Below are positions 1 through 10,451 of a stretch of 64,000 bases of DNA, piece by piece. The notes beneath the pieces were generated by a model. That model saw nothing but the letters and a program-made list of their open reading frames with translations, was not told the origin of the DNA and did no database searches. The translations under genes and the position numbers were made by a program. Origin of the DNA: Amoebophrya sp. A120 (Eukaryota; Sar; Dinophyceae; Syndiniales; Amoebophryaceae); contig CAJINV010000001.1 of the NCBI GenBank assembly GCA_905178155.1, positions 4,140,421 to 4,204,420 on the forward strand, read 5' to 3'. How positions within the stretch are numbered: the stretch's first letter is position 1; each line of letters opens with the position of its first letter.

Positions 1-1
1 G

Positions 2-247
2 ACGGGAAAGCCAACTGCGAGAAGCGCGCTTGGCACCGGGCCAATCAAGAATTGCCTACTCGATCACCTTGGTTTGAACCGCGAAAAGGTGCTGAGTTTG
101 CAACAGAGACTGGCGGATGGGGGAGGCTTGGATGGCTCTGAGACCGTCTCTGAGGGTGGAGAACTCTGGTCCCTGGTAGGACCCCTGGTATGGAACGCCG
201 GCGCGCCTTTGACGGTTTTAGGAATCATTGTCGCCCTGGGAAGCTGA
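2..247 (+). CDS. C-terminal end of an unknown protein with a hydrophobic tail
   Basis: An open frame enters from the left edge and ends at TGA 245–247, giving 81 residues of a C-terminus. The last 25 residues (about 57–81: LWSLVGPLVWNAGAPLTVLG and following) are hydrophobic and end three residues before the stop, so a tail anchor or last membrane span is likely. The preceding stretch (LDHLGLNREKVLSLQQRLAD) looks helical. I do not recognise the family. The frame choice rests on codon texture and the tail only. The start and earlier exons lie outside the window. Confidence 0.4.
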   Translation, partial: TGKPTARSALGTGPIKNCLLDHLGLNREKVLSLQQRLADGGGLDGSETVSEGGELWSLVGPLVWNAGAPLTVLGIIVALGS

Positions 248-849
248 GACCCGCCGTGGAGGCCGTGGTCGTGTGTGGTTTTCTCAATTGTGGTGTACAA
301 TGGTGTCAGCGCATTCAAAGACAAAGTGTTTTCTGGTTCCACCATAGATTTCATTTCTACAGTGGTTCATCTGTTCATCATAAAATGAAAAGGAAGAGTC
401 AAACAAGGTGAAAAAATGCAGCTGGTGCATACATGCCCTTCTTGCACTTGCGTATTCGTACGAAGGAGCGGTCTGTACTACACATTCATTCAAAGCCGAA
501 AAGAAAATGCTTGCGCTTGGTTAATGTCCTACAGATTATTTTTGCAAGTAGTGCCCGCAGGCTGTTTTAGGAGCCGACGTTATCGCAATCGCATTCAATC
601 TCATTCTCAAATTGGAAGCACAAGACCCCGCGATGCTTCGCTTTGAGATCGTGTCGATCTCTCGACAAAGTTGTCTTTAGTTTTACTAGAGGCACGCCTG
701 GGATTATGGAAGAAGTGTGTTCATATTTTGTAATTACTAGAGGCACGTGCTTACTACTTGAATGTCACCACTGCGCTCTGTGATGTTGGGAGGTGGTTGC
801 GAGTTTGAGTTACAAGTGTCGGAAGGACGACGCTTGAGCTATAGAGTGC
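248..849. other. No gene seen (248–849)
   Basis: Spacer after the left-edge gene. Short frames on both strands lack coding texture. The 11-mer CTAGAGGCACG occurs twice (about 687 and 738) in otherwise unremarkable sequence. Confidence 0.5.
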
Positions 850-1950
850 GCTAGTTGCATTGCGCGAGCGCTTCGCGTACATGCTTCAGAAGATCGGGCG
901 GCGCAGCCCGAGCCAGGGCGGCCCCCGCAAAGGGCTCCAGGCGGTCGCGGCGTTCTCTGTCTGGTGGCGCATTGCGGAGGATGTCCGCCGCATCTTCGGC
1001 GCGGGAAGTGTCGCGGGCCGCCTCGTGGTTTTCATCGAGGGCGACGCAGCAAAGCCCTACCCCTCCCGCCCCCAACTGGTACGCCAGCAGCTTTGGACCA
1101 GCTGGGGGCTTTCGGGAACCCCCTACGGCCGGTTGGCGGCGCGGTCACACATCGCGACGCCTTGCCGGGTCCGCGCAGCACGCGGGCTCGTTGCCCCGGC
1201 GGCACACACTCACGAGCGGCTCTGCGGAGGGCAGCAGGCGCCCCCCGCCTGATTTTGCGGCTGCGTACGAAATCGCGCGCCGCGGCGGCGCGGATTATGT
1301 GGCGCAGTATCCGGCCCGCCTCACCCCATGGGGCCGGCCTTCGACTACTAGCGCCGGCCCCGATCCGGGGTCGCTCGCGAATCCGACAGGGGCCCCACGT
1401 TGGAGCGGCATCACGCGGCGCCCGATGTACAACGCGGAGGGCGCCCAGCTTCTGGAGCTGGACAGCGCTACGGCCTTCGACGTCGCCTATCCGAACGCGG
1501 TGCGCATCGGCAGGCGCTGCGCCGAGGAGTTTCTGGCGGCCGGGGGCAGTGCTTGGATGGGGCTCGTTCGCCCGCCGTCCTTGGCCCTGCGCGCAGCGCG
1601 GGGGGATCTCCGGGGAAGCAGCCGGCAACCGCCGGCCGCCCCGAGCGCTCTGCGTGGTGGTTTGGTTGTGGATGCCCCCTAGGTGGGCGTGCCCAGGTAG
1701 CCAGCCGCAGAATTGCCAGCAACGCCAATCCGTGCCAGCCAGTAAGTATCTATGGCAGGCGCCCCCCGCCCGCGTTCGCTCGGCCGGGCCCGGCGTCAGT
1801 TGATTGTGGGCATAGCTGGCCACCCAGCTTGCCGGCCGCGCCGCGACGGCGGCTGCGCCTGCGGTTCGCAGTCAGTTTCCCTTCTTGGTCGAGTCTCTGA
1901 CGCGGCGACGTGTTGTCGGTGGTGTCTGACCCCCGCTCCTTGTGACCGCC
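850..1950. other. GC-rich island with overlapping open frames, function unknown
   Basis: Base composition jumps to very GC-rich for about 1.1 kb, unlike the AT-richer flanks. Several frames stay open on both strands, as expected of GC-rich DNA, so openness is weak evidence. Two stretches look more protein-like than the rest. One is on the + strand at about 1380–1570 (MYNAEGAQLLELDSATAFDV and following). The other is the end of a - strand frame at 851–1075 (ending PPDLLKHVREALAQCN). Neither is recognised. It could be a gene fragment, a decayed mobile element or transferred DNA. Confidence 0.4.
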
Positions 1951-2293
1951 GATGAGTATCATAATCCTTCCATAAATATGAAGTCTATGCATTGTTCCGA
2001 CTCCGAGAGCGTCGAGGGGTCCTCCAGTTTTTCCGAGGAAAGTGCTGATTCTGCAAGGCGGTTGCTCTCTCGCTTCTAGCCATGAATCAAAACACTGCGC
2101 CGAAGCTTGTCTGATCGTGAGTCTCTCTGTCTAGCGCCGTCGCTTCTGCTGCTCCTACCTGCGACAGCGATTAGTGCCGCTGCAGTTGTAGTTTCACGAA
2201 AGTATCAGCTGAGTGGTTGAGTGGAAGTGTCTGACCGAAGTACGAAAAGGGGCGCAAGAAGTGCAACGTCGGGTAGCCAGAGTTTACCAAGCC

Positions 2294-4071
2294 ATGTCTG
2301 GTGCTCTTTCCAGCAAACTAACCCAAACTGTCTCCTCCCGCGGCGGCCAGCGTGGTCTGCAGTGTGGGCTCGATGCTTTCTCGTCTTCAAGCAGGACATC
2401 ACTTCGAGCCACCTCCATCTCCTCCCGCGCAGCAGCAACGACCACTACAAGCCACCAGTTTACCCAGAGCGCGAACATGTCAACCCACCGTGTGGCGATT
2501 TTGGGTTTCGGTACGGTGGGGAAGGGTTTCGTGGAGATTATCAAGAAGAAGAACGCGATGCTCCAGCAGAAATTCGGCCTGGACGTCCAGGTTGTCGCGG
2601 TGTCGGACTTCAACAAAGGCTCCGTGTACGCTCCGGACGGACTGAACCTGCCGGAACTGCTGGAATGGGACGCCGCGGGGAAAAGTCTGAACGATTTCGG
2701 AAAGGACAAGGGATACAAGCACGAAATGGACTCACTGCAGACGTGCAAGGTATAGAAGAGGCACACGAAACAGAAATTACCAAGAATTTTACGCATGCAA
2801 ATGAGTAGCATCCATGAGTGCAACATTGAACGAGAAGGGGCAGCCTTGTTTTTTGAATTCCGTCAGGACGTCGCGTGTGACAGTCTCCTCGAAATGACCT
2901 TCACGAACTTGGACGACGGGACGCCGGCGATTTCTCACGTCGAAACGTGTTTACAAAACGGAAAAAACGTCATAACGACCAACAAGGGGCCAGTCGTCTT
3001 CGCCTACGACGAATTGGACGCCCTCGCAAGGAAAAACGGGCTGCGATTCATGATTGAAGGTATTAATCAAGAGGCTTCAGAAGATCGCACAAGAGGCCGC
3101 TTACACATGAGGCTGTTCACCTTGATAGTTCCACCTTTTGGTAGTGGTGCTCCTGCCCCTCTAACAACATAATTCTTGTGCTTGGCCTTCATCATGATAA
3201 CACCAAAAATAGCCTGAAACCCACTCAACAACTCAGGATCCATCGTCAGTGGCACCCCGGTCGTGAGTCTGATGCGAAACCTCCCGGCCTGTGAGTACAC
3301 AGAGATTGGCGGGATTCTGAATGGGACGTGCAACTACATGCTTTCTTCGATGGAGTTCGATGGCGTGGAATACGACGCCGCTCTGAAAGAGGCTCAGCGC
3401 CTCGGCTACGCCGAGGCCAATCCGAGTTTCGATGTGGGCGGTGGCGACGCACGGGCGAAGGCAATTATTCTCTGCCGCATGTTGAAAGACCCGTTTCCGA
3501 CCGACAAGATCGAGTTGGAGGTAATAGCGCACTTTGACCTTTTTTGTAGAAACAGGAACTCGAATTATGCCTTTCCATAGCAAATCCAAATCACCCTGAG
3601 CTTGCGTCTCCGTCGCAGGTGACGACTACTACCAGGTGGATATAGAAAGATTAGCTCTACTCCTGAACAAGTGAGCAGGGGCGGCCCCTGTAGTCATGCT
3701 CGTCATGACAATGCATTCCATTTTCATGATGCGCTCAATTCTGATTCTCTTTCCAGGGTATCGAGGGCGTCACCAAGGCAATGGTGGACGAGGCCAAGGC
3801 GAACGGGAAGCGGTACAAGCTGGTCTCCACGTTGAAATTCGACTCCTCGACGCAGAAAATTTCCAGCATCGCCGTCAAACCCACACTGCTGGACGTGAAA
3901 ACGGACGCCCTGGCCAACGTCGGGGGTGCGTTGAACGCTTTGAACTTCAAAACCGACATGCTCGGCCCAGACTTGACCATCATTGGGCCGGGCGCGGGGA
4001 AGATCGAGACGGGCTATTCACTCTTCACCGACCTGATGTACCTCTGTAACCTCGGGAAGTCGTTTCCTTAA
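2294..4071 (+). CDS. hom: Homoserine dehydrogenase, organelle-targeted, 4 exons
   Basis: Exons 2294–2749, 2867–3059, 3237–3520 and 3757–4071 give 415 aa. All three introns are GT–AG (phases 0, 1, 0). The enzyme reduces aspartate semialdehyde to homoserine with NAD(P)H, the branch step to threonine and methionine. Visible features are the Rossmann loop GFGTVG (71–76), ITTNKGPV at the cofactor/substrate pocket, and the signature region AEANPSFDVGGGDARAKAII with the catalytic Asp and Lys. It is monofunctional, without aspartokinase or ACT domains. I chose ATG 2294 because residues 1–61 are rich in Ser, Thr, Arg and Ala with only one acidic residue, like a mitochondrial or plastid transit peptide; ATG 2477 would give the bare enzyme. 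This gene carries no introner, unlike its neighbour. Confidence 0.9.
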
Positions 4072-4298
4072 GAACCGCGAAATGCAGGTCGTATTGCTGC
4101 GTAGTCACTTCGTCATCAAATCGGAGATTTGGATTTCTAATATGGTCGCAGTAACTACGGAATCTTTCTACGAAGTTTACGACAGTGCGACGAGAAGGTG
4201 GTTGGCCTTTGATTCATTTTCTCTGTCTCTCCCTCTCTCATAATTTAAATTTTTGGTTTCTTGCTTCATCTATGGAAATCGCCTCTCCTTATATTTTT

Positions 4299-4327
4299 GG
4301 AAATCACAGTCGGTGACTGTGATTTCC
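4299..4327. other. Perfect 13-bp hairpin with 3-nt loop
   Basis: GGAAATCACAGTC (4299–4311) pairs completely with GACTGTGATTTCC (4315–4327) around the loop GGT. It lies about 230 bases after the homoserine dehydrogenase stop. It could be a 3'-UTR element, a small-RNA stem or the relic of a palindromic insertion; the sequence does not decide. Confidence 0.6.
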
Positions 4328-4596
4328 GTTCTTTTATTTGTATGCACAAGAACTACTTCTTGCTGATTCGATTAAGAAACCGCTCCTGGTACCGGAGACT
4401 CACTTCTTCTTCGCAGCCAAAATTGCGACAGCGCCAGGCTTTACTTTTTCAACAAAGTTTTACTTTTTTTGCCCATTTTGCAACGCTCGAGTGGTGTAAA
4501 CAAAATGATATCTTTCAACTACGTGACTGTCGCACTGGTTGTAGCTTGGCTGCGTCTAAAAAATAAATTACGAGTGCTAACACTGCAGCTGTGGAG

Positions 4597-4631
4597 GCAC
4601 AGATGCACTACGCAAAATCATGCATCTGTGC
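4597..4631. other. Perfect 11-bp hairpin followed by a T-rich run
   Basis: GCACAGATGCA (4597–4607) pairs with TGCATCTGTGC (4621–4631) across a 13-nt loop. TTTCTTTTTT follows at once. The stem plus T-tract resembles a polymerase III type end, but no snRNA, tRNA or other known RNA is recognised here. Confidence 0.45.
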
Positions 4632-5311
4632 TTTCTTTTTTGCCCAGTAGTGTCCTTTCCAGTGATAGTGAATTATCGTGTGTAAATAAAGCGGCTTTCC
4701 CACCGACTTTTTGTTTTCGTTTTCTGCACAGCAGAGCAGGTATCCTAGCTAGTAGTGGAAAAGGACAAAGCTAAGCGGGGCCATTGTGGATATCGAAATC
4801 GATATTGCTAATTAGCATTACAGAAATGCATGCGCTCTTTTCGGCTGGCACTTCATCTTCATATTGTGCTCCGGGGGTGACTGCAAGAACACGCGAAACA
4901 AGAACGCGAACTGGTATTAGAACAACTTGTTCGCAATTTGAAAGCCACCACGGTACCTGGACAAATATGATAAACTGAAACTCTGCAACGAGTTCCAAGG
5001 TCTGCCTCTCCTCTTATGAAGTCGAAGTCGTCCAATTCCAAACCAGTACTACCTTTTGCTCCAGTTCTAATATGTAAGACGCGAAGTCTGTGGGCTTTCG
5101 GATTTTTTTACTACCTTGCCCTGATCTTGTTATGTACCGCTATCCGTAGAGATGCGGTTGCGCTCCTATCCACCTTTCTCACTGCATGACAAACAAAACT
5201 GGAGTACATACAACACAGACGTTGTTTCACGTTCTGGCTCGAGCCGTGTTCTTCTAGCGGTTGAAACGCTAGAATTGGTTATAAGTATCCGTTAAAACCG
5301 TAACCGAATAA

Positions 5312-7058
5312 ATGAAGGACACATACACGGACGAACGACAACGGTCTCGCTCACCCAAGGAGCGGCGTAAATCGGGTTCTTCTTCTCCGAAGCAAGCCTC
5401 TTGCCAGAACGGTGGATCTGGGTCCGTCCCGACAACCCGGATGGCGTCGATCACTAAGAGCGTTGCGGGAAAGCCGCTGGCACGCCCGTACTCGCGGTTG
5501 CGGCTCGCCCTGGTAAGACACGGGGAGTCGTGCAACAACGTGCATGAGAGCACGGGCGACGCACTCACCTACTGGAAGTACCGCAGTCCCGATCCGGACC
5601 TTACGGAACGCGGTCACCAGCAGGCGGCGCTGTTGGCGAAGCACCTTGCGGACGAGAAAAAGTCACAATTTTGGGGCATGCACCCAATCAGCGAGCTCTG
5701 GGTGTCGCCCGTAAAACGCTATCCAGGAAAAAACACCCATCCCCATCCAATTTGTCATGCAAAACATGCATAAAATCCACTATTTCTATTTGCCATGCAA
5801 AAAATGGATGGGGATGGGTGTTTTTTCCTGGATAGACGCGCCATGCAGACGATCCGTCCTTTGTCACAAACGAAAGTGCGGAGGAACGGCGGCCCTTATT
5901 TCGGCGAGTGGAAAACGGAAATGGGGATAAAAAGCGCGATCAACGGAGGCAACGCCCGCTACGTCGAGGAGGCAAACAGACTCTCTTGCTTCGAAAGAAG
6001 TACTTATCTAAAACGAGCTGCTTGATTTCAGAATTGTTTCTCTGTAAGAACTGCTGGCTTGTTAGTCTTGATTTTGATTTTCCATGATTTTTTGATGCAT
6101 GAGACAAGACCAAGATTTCCAAAAGCTCGTCAAAATAACGAAAACAACAGCCGCTTCGCCAGCTGAGTATGCGAAAATGGAACCCCTTTTGCAGCTTCGA
6201 GCCTTCGAGGAGGGCGGTCTGTTCCAGCGGGAAGTTATCGTCGACGACAAAACCGGGGAGTTTTCTTTGACCGAGCAGAAAGCCGTGGGTGGGCTGACGA
6301 AGTCGCAAATCCAAAGAGATTTTCCGGGCTATCAGATCCCGAAAGAAGTCACGGAGAAGGGCTGGTACGTGCCGCAGACCACGCCAACCGAGACACACGC
6401 CGAATCCCGACACCGGGCGTACGAATTCGCCAAAATGCTGAAAAAGCGCGCCGCGGGGCTGGCGGCACCGGGCGCGGTGAGGCAGTCAGATAACATTGTC
6501 CTCGTCGCGCATTTCGATTTCATCACCCAGCTGCTCGCGTCTTTGTTGCATTTTGAATCCAAGGACCCCACGGTGAAGGAGCATGGCGCGCTGATGCTGC
6601 ACAACGGCGTTTTAGACGGAATCTGGTTTCGACACTTCAACACCGGCGTCACCGTGGTGGACATTCTGGGTGGCACGGGCCAAGCGGGATATCAAATGCA
6701 AACATGTCTGGGTCTGGAAGAATGCAACTTGTGATGCTGCGTTTGGATTCCAAAAAAATCTGTATTGCATGAGTAGCAAAGGGAATGCAATTTTTACTAC
6801 GCTGAGAAGGCATTTTCCATGCGGAATAGGCATCAAGATGCTCTCACAAAATCTGTATTGCTAGGGTATCCATCACAGACATCATGGCTCGTGCAAAACG
6901 TGCATGACAGGCGTCATAATCTTCCAGACCCAGACATTTTTGCATGTGATACGGGAATCGTGCTTGCAAATTCCATTGACCATCTACGCGACCACCCGGA
7001 ACTGGTATCCGGATTCTCCTTAGGAAATGTCGCCGGAGTCGATACTGCAGTTCAGTAG
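5312..7058 (+). CDS. Histidine-phosphatase (PGAM-like) protein with two introners
   Basis: Exons 5312–5719, 5840–5999, 6151–6689 and 6957–7058 give 402 aa. The phosphohistidine motif LVRHGES lies at 67–73. The second histidine is in VLVAHFDF, and the acid is probably in RAFEEGG. After a basic, Ser-rich N-terminus of about 60 residues the fold runs to the end. Introners sit at 5720–5834 and 6690–6951; removing them rejoins LWVSPVKR|AMQTIRP, a typical motif of this superfamily, and GQAG|IVLANS. The middle intron, 6000–6150, is taken as GT–AG from frame and is the least certain junction, because CCCCTTTTGCAG at 6183–6194 is a better-looking acceptor but is out of phase. The substrate cannot be told; sugar phosphate, nucleotide or protein are all possible. 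Confidence 0.85.
5720..5834 (+). mobile_element. Introner, family F1, in phosphatase gene
   Basis: 115 bp. Ends are TATCCAGGAAAAAACACCCA and its complement ...TTTTTTCCTGGATA; the inverted repeat extends to about 30 bp (...CATCCCCATCC). Flanking 5-mers are AACGC/GACGC (one mismatch). It contains TTTGTCATGC. Removing it with one flank copy restores the phosphatase frame. Confidence 0.9.
6690..6951 (+). mobile_element. Introner, family F5, in phosphatase gene
   Basis: 262 bp with inverted ends TATCAAATGCAAACATGTCT (continuing GGGTCTGGAAG) and a near-exact complement ending GTGATA. Target duplication CGGGA/CGGGA. The last exon resumes at 6957. Confidence 0.9.
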
Positions 7059-7706
7059 TTCCGTTGACCGCTTCTTGATACGTTGCGACATCACTGCAAC
7101 GATCTTCTGCTCCTCTGCGTTCTTTTTTCTTGTTGTGGCTGTTCTTCTGACCTTTGCCTGGACCAAGTATCACGATAGATTTTTCGTTTGGTTCTTGACC
7201 AAGTATCACGATAGACACGCAAATTGAACCGGCAAGGAATTATGGAAGGTGGAACAAACAAAACCAGAGCCATCCTTTTCATGTTTGTGTGCTTGTTTTG
7301 ACCGCACTAGGATTTTCGATTCGCCTGATGAAGTATAGAAACTATCAACATCGTGAATGTGAAACTCGAAATTGCTCTCAGCATCGTAGTCGGTAATGGA
7401 GACAACATCGCAATGTGAATGCCATGAGCGTCTGAATCGCCATCGAAGTTCGAGAAACAAGCCCACGGTGCTCGAGCCAACAATCGCAATCGTCCAGGTC
7501 CCATTGTTGATTTCTCGATATAAAACGTGGTCACGGGGATGGCAAATGACTTCTTGTCCTTAGATCAGCGCTTGACCGACGTCGTACCTTTTTTATGCGG
7601 ATCGCACATAGAAAGATATTAGACGAAAACGCGTCAGGACATCAAACACAAACAAGATATTAAACCGGCATCAACCCTAATCAAACACAAACAACTCCAA
7701 GAACAT
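7059..7706. other. Spacer with a 19-bp direct repeat
   Basis: No gene seen. GACCAAGTATCACGATAGA occurs at 7161–7179 and again at 7197–7215, 36 bases apart. Purpose unknown. Confidence 0.5.
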
Positions 7707-9154
7707 ATGATGAAGCCACACGCAAACAGTAATGATGTAGCTCTCCGTCCCGCGCGACCTCTGCTCACGTTTCACAGCCTTACGGAGTTGCTCTCCCCGG
7801 CTGCTTCACGGGAAGCGCTTCTGACGTTGTTTCAGTATGTGTTTCTGTTTCTCCGGGAGGCGGTGCCCTCGCAGCAGGAACGCTTTGGAAATGCACTCAG
7901 CAAAATTAGCACCACCAGGAAGACCTTGCGCTGGGGGACCGCTTTGGAAGCCATATCGAGCATAATCGACGACGTAAAGCGATTTTGGCGGGAACGCAAA
8001 GCGCAGCTTGAAACCGCCAAAAAGTTGTCGATGCACAACAATACGGTACGCAAAGTTGCGAGGAAAGACGTTGGGACGACCACGTCGGTAGTGCCTGCAG
8101 CTACGTCTCATCTCATCAAACATGCAGCTCCTGTTCCTACCACAAGCCCCTTTCCGCTCCTGCTTCGTGCCATCGCCACGGCAGGTGATTTGTTCTACAT
8201 GAGCTTGGAGCACGTGATCTCGCTCTCCGAGCTACGCCTGTTCCCTTTTCTGCCAAAGGGGCAATTGTCAAGCGAAGTATTGTATGGATTGCAAATAAAG
8301 TATCGCACTCCTCGTAGCGATTCCACTTATGCAAGACAAATCTGGACTCTTAGGTAAATCTAAATGATGTAAATCAGCATTTACCATCAATTCAATTTTT
8401 TCTTCTGGGAAAATTTGCAACGATATCTGTGTGTACTACGTGCGATACTTTTACCATGCATATCTTGGAGGTGGTCGATGGTGTCTCGGAGTTGGGCGAC
8501 ATCACCTGCTCCGTGTGCACCGTTCTGGCAAACGCGGTAGAGGAAAAAAACGAGCGGAACTACTTGAAAGCCACGACTTCATCTACGGTACCGCAGCTGG
8601 ACAGCCCAGCTAAAAATGTCGCCAGGCGATCTGGAAGTGGCACGGGAAGTATAAGCACCACGGACGATTTCGTGCCTGGTGACGAGCAACACGACCGTCC
8701 ACCGCAAGTAGAAGCAGGCATCGACGGTAGTACTACCGACCTAGATCTGCCGTTCGAAAGTGCTACGTCTTCCGGAGGTGAGGAGGCGGATGAGGAGGGG
8801 TGGAAGCGAGGTGGAGGACGTGACAAAATCAGCAATGATGATCGTGATCCACCCTACAGCAAATACAACTACCCAGACCAGCACGATTTCGATTTCCAAC
8901 TCGATAGACGCCTCGTCGCTTTTCATCGTCAGCAGCAAACAGCGACGATTTCGAAATTGATTCGACGATGGGAGGTGTTTTCCCATTTGCTCTTCCTCCC
9001 TGTTTGGGCGTTCTGGATGACGAGTGCGCTGCGGCCAAAGACCGGACCCGTGGTCAAAGCGAAGCTTGCTGGGCTGCTCGGAATTCTGGCGCAATTGTGT
9101 CAGTTCCGTATCATGAGGTTGAAGCAAATACGGGCGCAAGTCTTGTCCTGTTAA
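7707..9154 (+). CDS. PEX11: PEX11-like peroxisome proliferation protein with one introner
   Basis: Exons 7707–8282 and 8468–9154 give 420 aa. The first part matches PEX11 texture: REALLTLFQYVFLFLREAV (about 32–50), then FGNALSKISTTRKTLRWG, the family's amphipathic membrane-binding helix region followed by the conserved RKxxRxG. LFYMSLEHVISLSELRLFP follows. The C-terminal part (ISKLIRRWEVFSHLLFLPVW, then VVKAKLAGLLGILAQLCQF) matches the family's closing hydrophobic helices. PEX11 proteins tubulate and divide peroxisomes. The usual length is about 230–260 aa; the extra length is mainly an acidic, Ser-rich insertion of about 130 aa (DDFVPGDEQHDRPP region). The junction SSEVL|EVVDG depends on removing the introner at 8283–8462. 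The assignment rests on pattern recognition, not a search. Confidence 0.72.
8283..8462 (+). mobile_element. Introner, family F3 (diverged), in PEX11-like gene
   Basis: 180 bp. Left end TATGGATTGCAAATAAAGTA, right end ...GCGATACTTTTACCATGCATA. Flanks are TATTG/TCTTG (one mismatch). The repeats are more degraded than in other F3 copies, suggesting an older insertion. Confidence 0.75.
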
Positions 9155-9914
9155 ATAACCAGCAGGGCGACCATAGTACTTTGTCAACACTACGAGCAGA
9201 TCGAGAACTCTATCTCTCCAAAAGCTGCTTCTGTGCTTCTTTATCTTCTACTTTTTCACTATTGCGGTCTACTGGCAACTCGCCCTGCTGCTCCTGCAAC
9301 CCCAGAGATGAGGAAAGTTGTATGATGAAAATGAACAGAATATTACACCATACAGACACGCGGCAGAACGACAAAAGCGCGCTTGCTGTTAGTCCCTGTT
9401 CGACGTCGCCTTCGCTTTTTTTCGTGTTGTGATCTTTGTCAAGCGATTGGTGTCATCTTCGGTTTTGTTTGCCAGCACCATACAACCGCCCCTTGTAAAA
9501 GTAGTTCACTCGTCTGGCGTTTGTCCTCGTTTGTCGTTCTTTATTCCGAGATTCCTCGTGCTTGTTTATGTTTATTCATTCGTTCTACTCATACTTCTCC
9601 CTCGTCGTATTGCATCTAATTGCTATCGTGCAACTGTGATTCGTTCTTGTCTTCGTCCTCATTGAGTTTTCCCTTTAGTGAATAGCAACAAGAAAAACAC
9701 TTTGCACCACCACCATCCATAACACAAAGAGAACTTCTCCCAAGCAGCAGGTGCAAGTAAGCATCTCTTTTAGCGTATCCACCCACCGTTGCCCTCTCCT
9801 TTTGCATTTCGCGCATATTTCGAAGTCAAAATCAAAAAGGTCTCGAAAGTTTCATCTCTACTCTCATAGCATCTCGAAGAACACTTCGCACCACAAAAAA
9901 ACTAAACAAGCACC
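9155..9914. other. Spacer, probably 3' and 5' untranslated sequence
   Basis: Pyrimidine-rich sequence with no supported frame. The last 150 bases before 9915 are CT/A-rich and probably the leader of the next gene. Confidence 0.5.
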
Positions 9915-10451
9915 ATGGATGTCTTGGGCGCACTTTTCTGCCAGGAGATCCCGGGGAACTTCTTCCTCGACCTGATCTTTGGACGCGACGTAGACTGCGG
10001 CCCGCACATTGCGCTGTTCAACCTGCCGCTGCCCTTGTTCGTTCCCCTCGTCGTCGCCGTCGGGTCCATCTACATCACGATGACGGTTCTGCTGTCGCCG
10101 GACGAAAGCAGCTACGATGCCGTGAACAATGCCCTGAACGCCGCAGTCGAGGAGCCCGCGCGGGATTTTCAGACCTCCCGCGATACGGCGTTCCCGGCCG
10201 GCACCGACCGCAATTTCGTGACCACCGTGGCGCCGGATGCGACGTACGGCATGAAAACTGCGGGCGTGTTTGAGGCGACCGGGGCGGGCGCCCGCGACGC
10301 GGCGACGCTCGAGGGTCGCCGCAACCTCGGCCTGGGCGAGAAGACCAGCGGGCGGGGCGTCGTCCCGGGTGTGGGGCTCGGCATGAACCTCAAAAACGTC
10401 CACCGCCCCATCGGCTTCGATCCCACGCGGTCCGTGGGTGTCGCTGCCTAA
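9915..10451 (+). CDS. Small single-span membrane protein, unknown function
   Basis: Intronless frame of 178 aa with a strong start context (CACCATGG). One hydrophobic span at about 38–60 (LPLPLFVPLVVAVGSIYITM). The soluble C-terminal part is Gly/Arg-rich and GC-rich in codon use, with repeated G-x-G turns (GRGVVPGVGLGMNLKNVHRP). No signal peptide; the first 35 residues are mildly hydrophobic with several acidic residues. I do not recognise it. A lineage-specific subunit of an organelle membrane complex would fit the size and topology, but that is a guess. Confidence 0.8.
   Translation: MDVLGALFCQEIPGNFFLDLIFGRDVDCGPHIALFNLPLPLFVPLVVAVGSIYITMTVLLSPDESSYDAVNNALNAAVEEPARDFQTSRDTAFPAGTDRNFVTTVAPDATYGMKTAGVFEATGAGARDAATLEGRRNLGLGEKTSGRGVVPGVGLGMNLKNVHRPIGFDPTRSVGVAA

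Larger units (their letters stand above)
4072..5311. other. Spacer between homoserine dehydrogenase and phosphatase genes
   Basis: No convincing coding frame. The stretch is pyrimidine-rich after the stop and holds two perfect hairpins, listed separately at 4299–4327 and 4597–4631. Confidence 0.5.

Noticed and set aside
1032-1823. 263-codon - strand ORF in the GC-rich island
   Set aside because: Open frames on all strands are expected at this GC content; Pro/Arg/Gly-rich translation without a domain.
8968-9432. 154-codon + strand ORF overlapping the PEX11-like gene
   Set aside because: It lies largely in another register of a supported exon and has no coding texture of its own.
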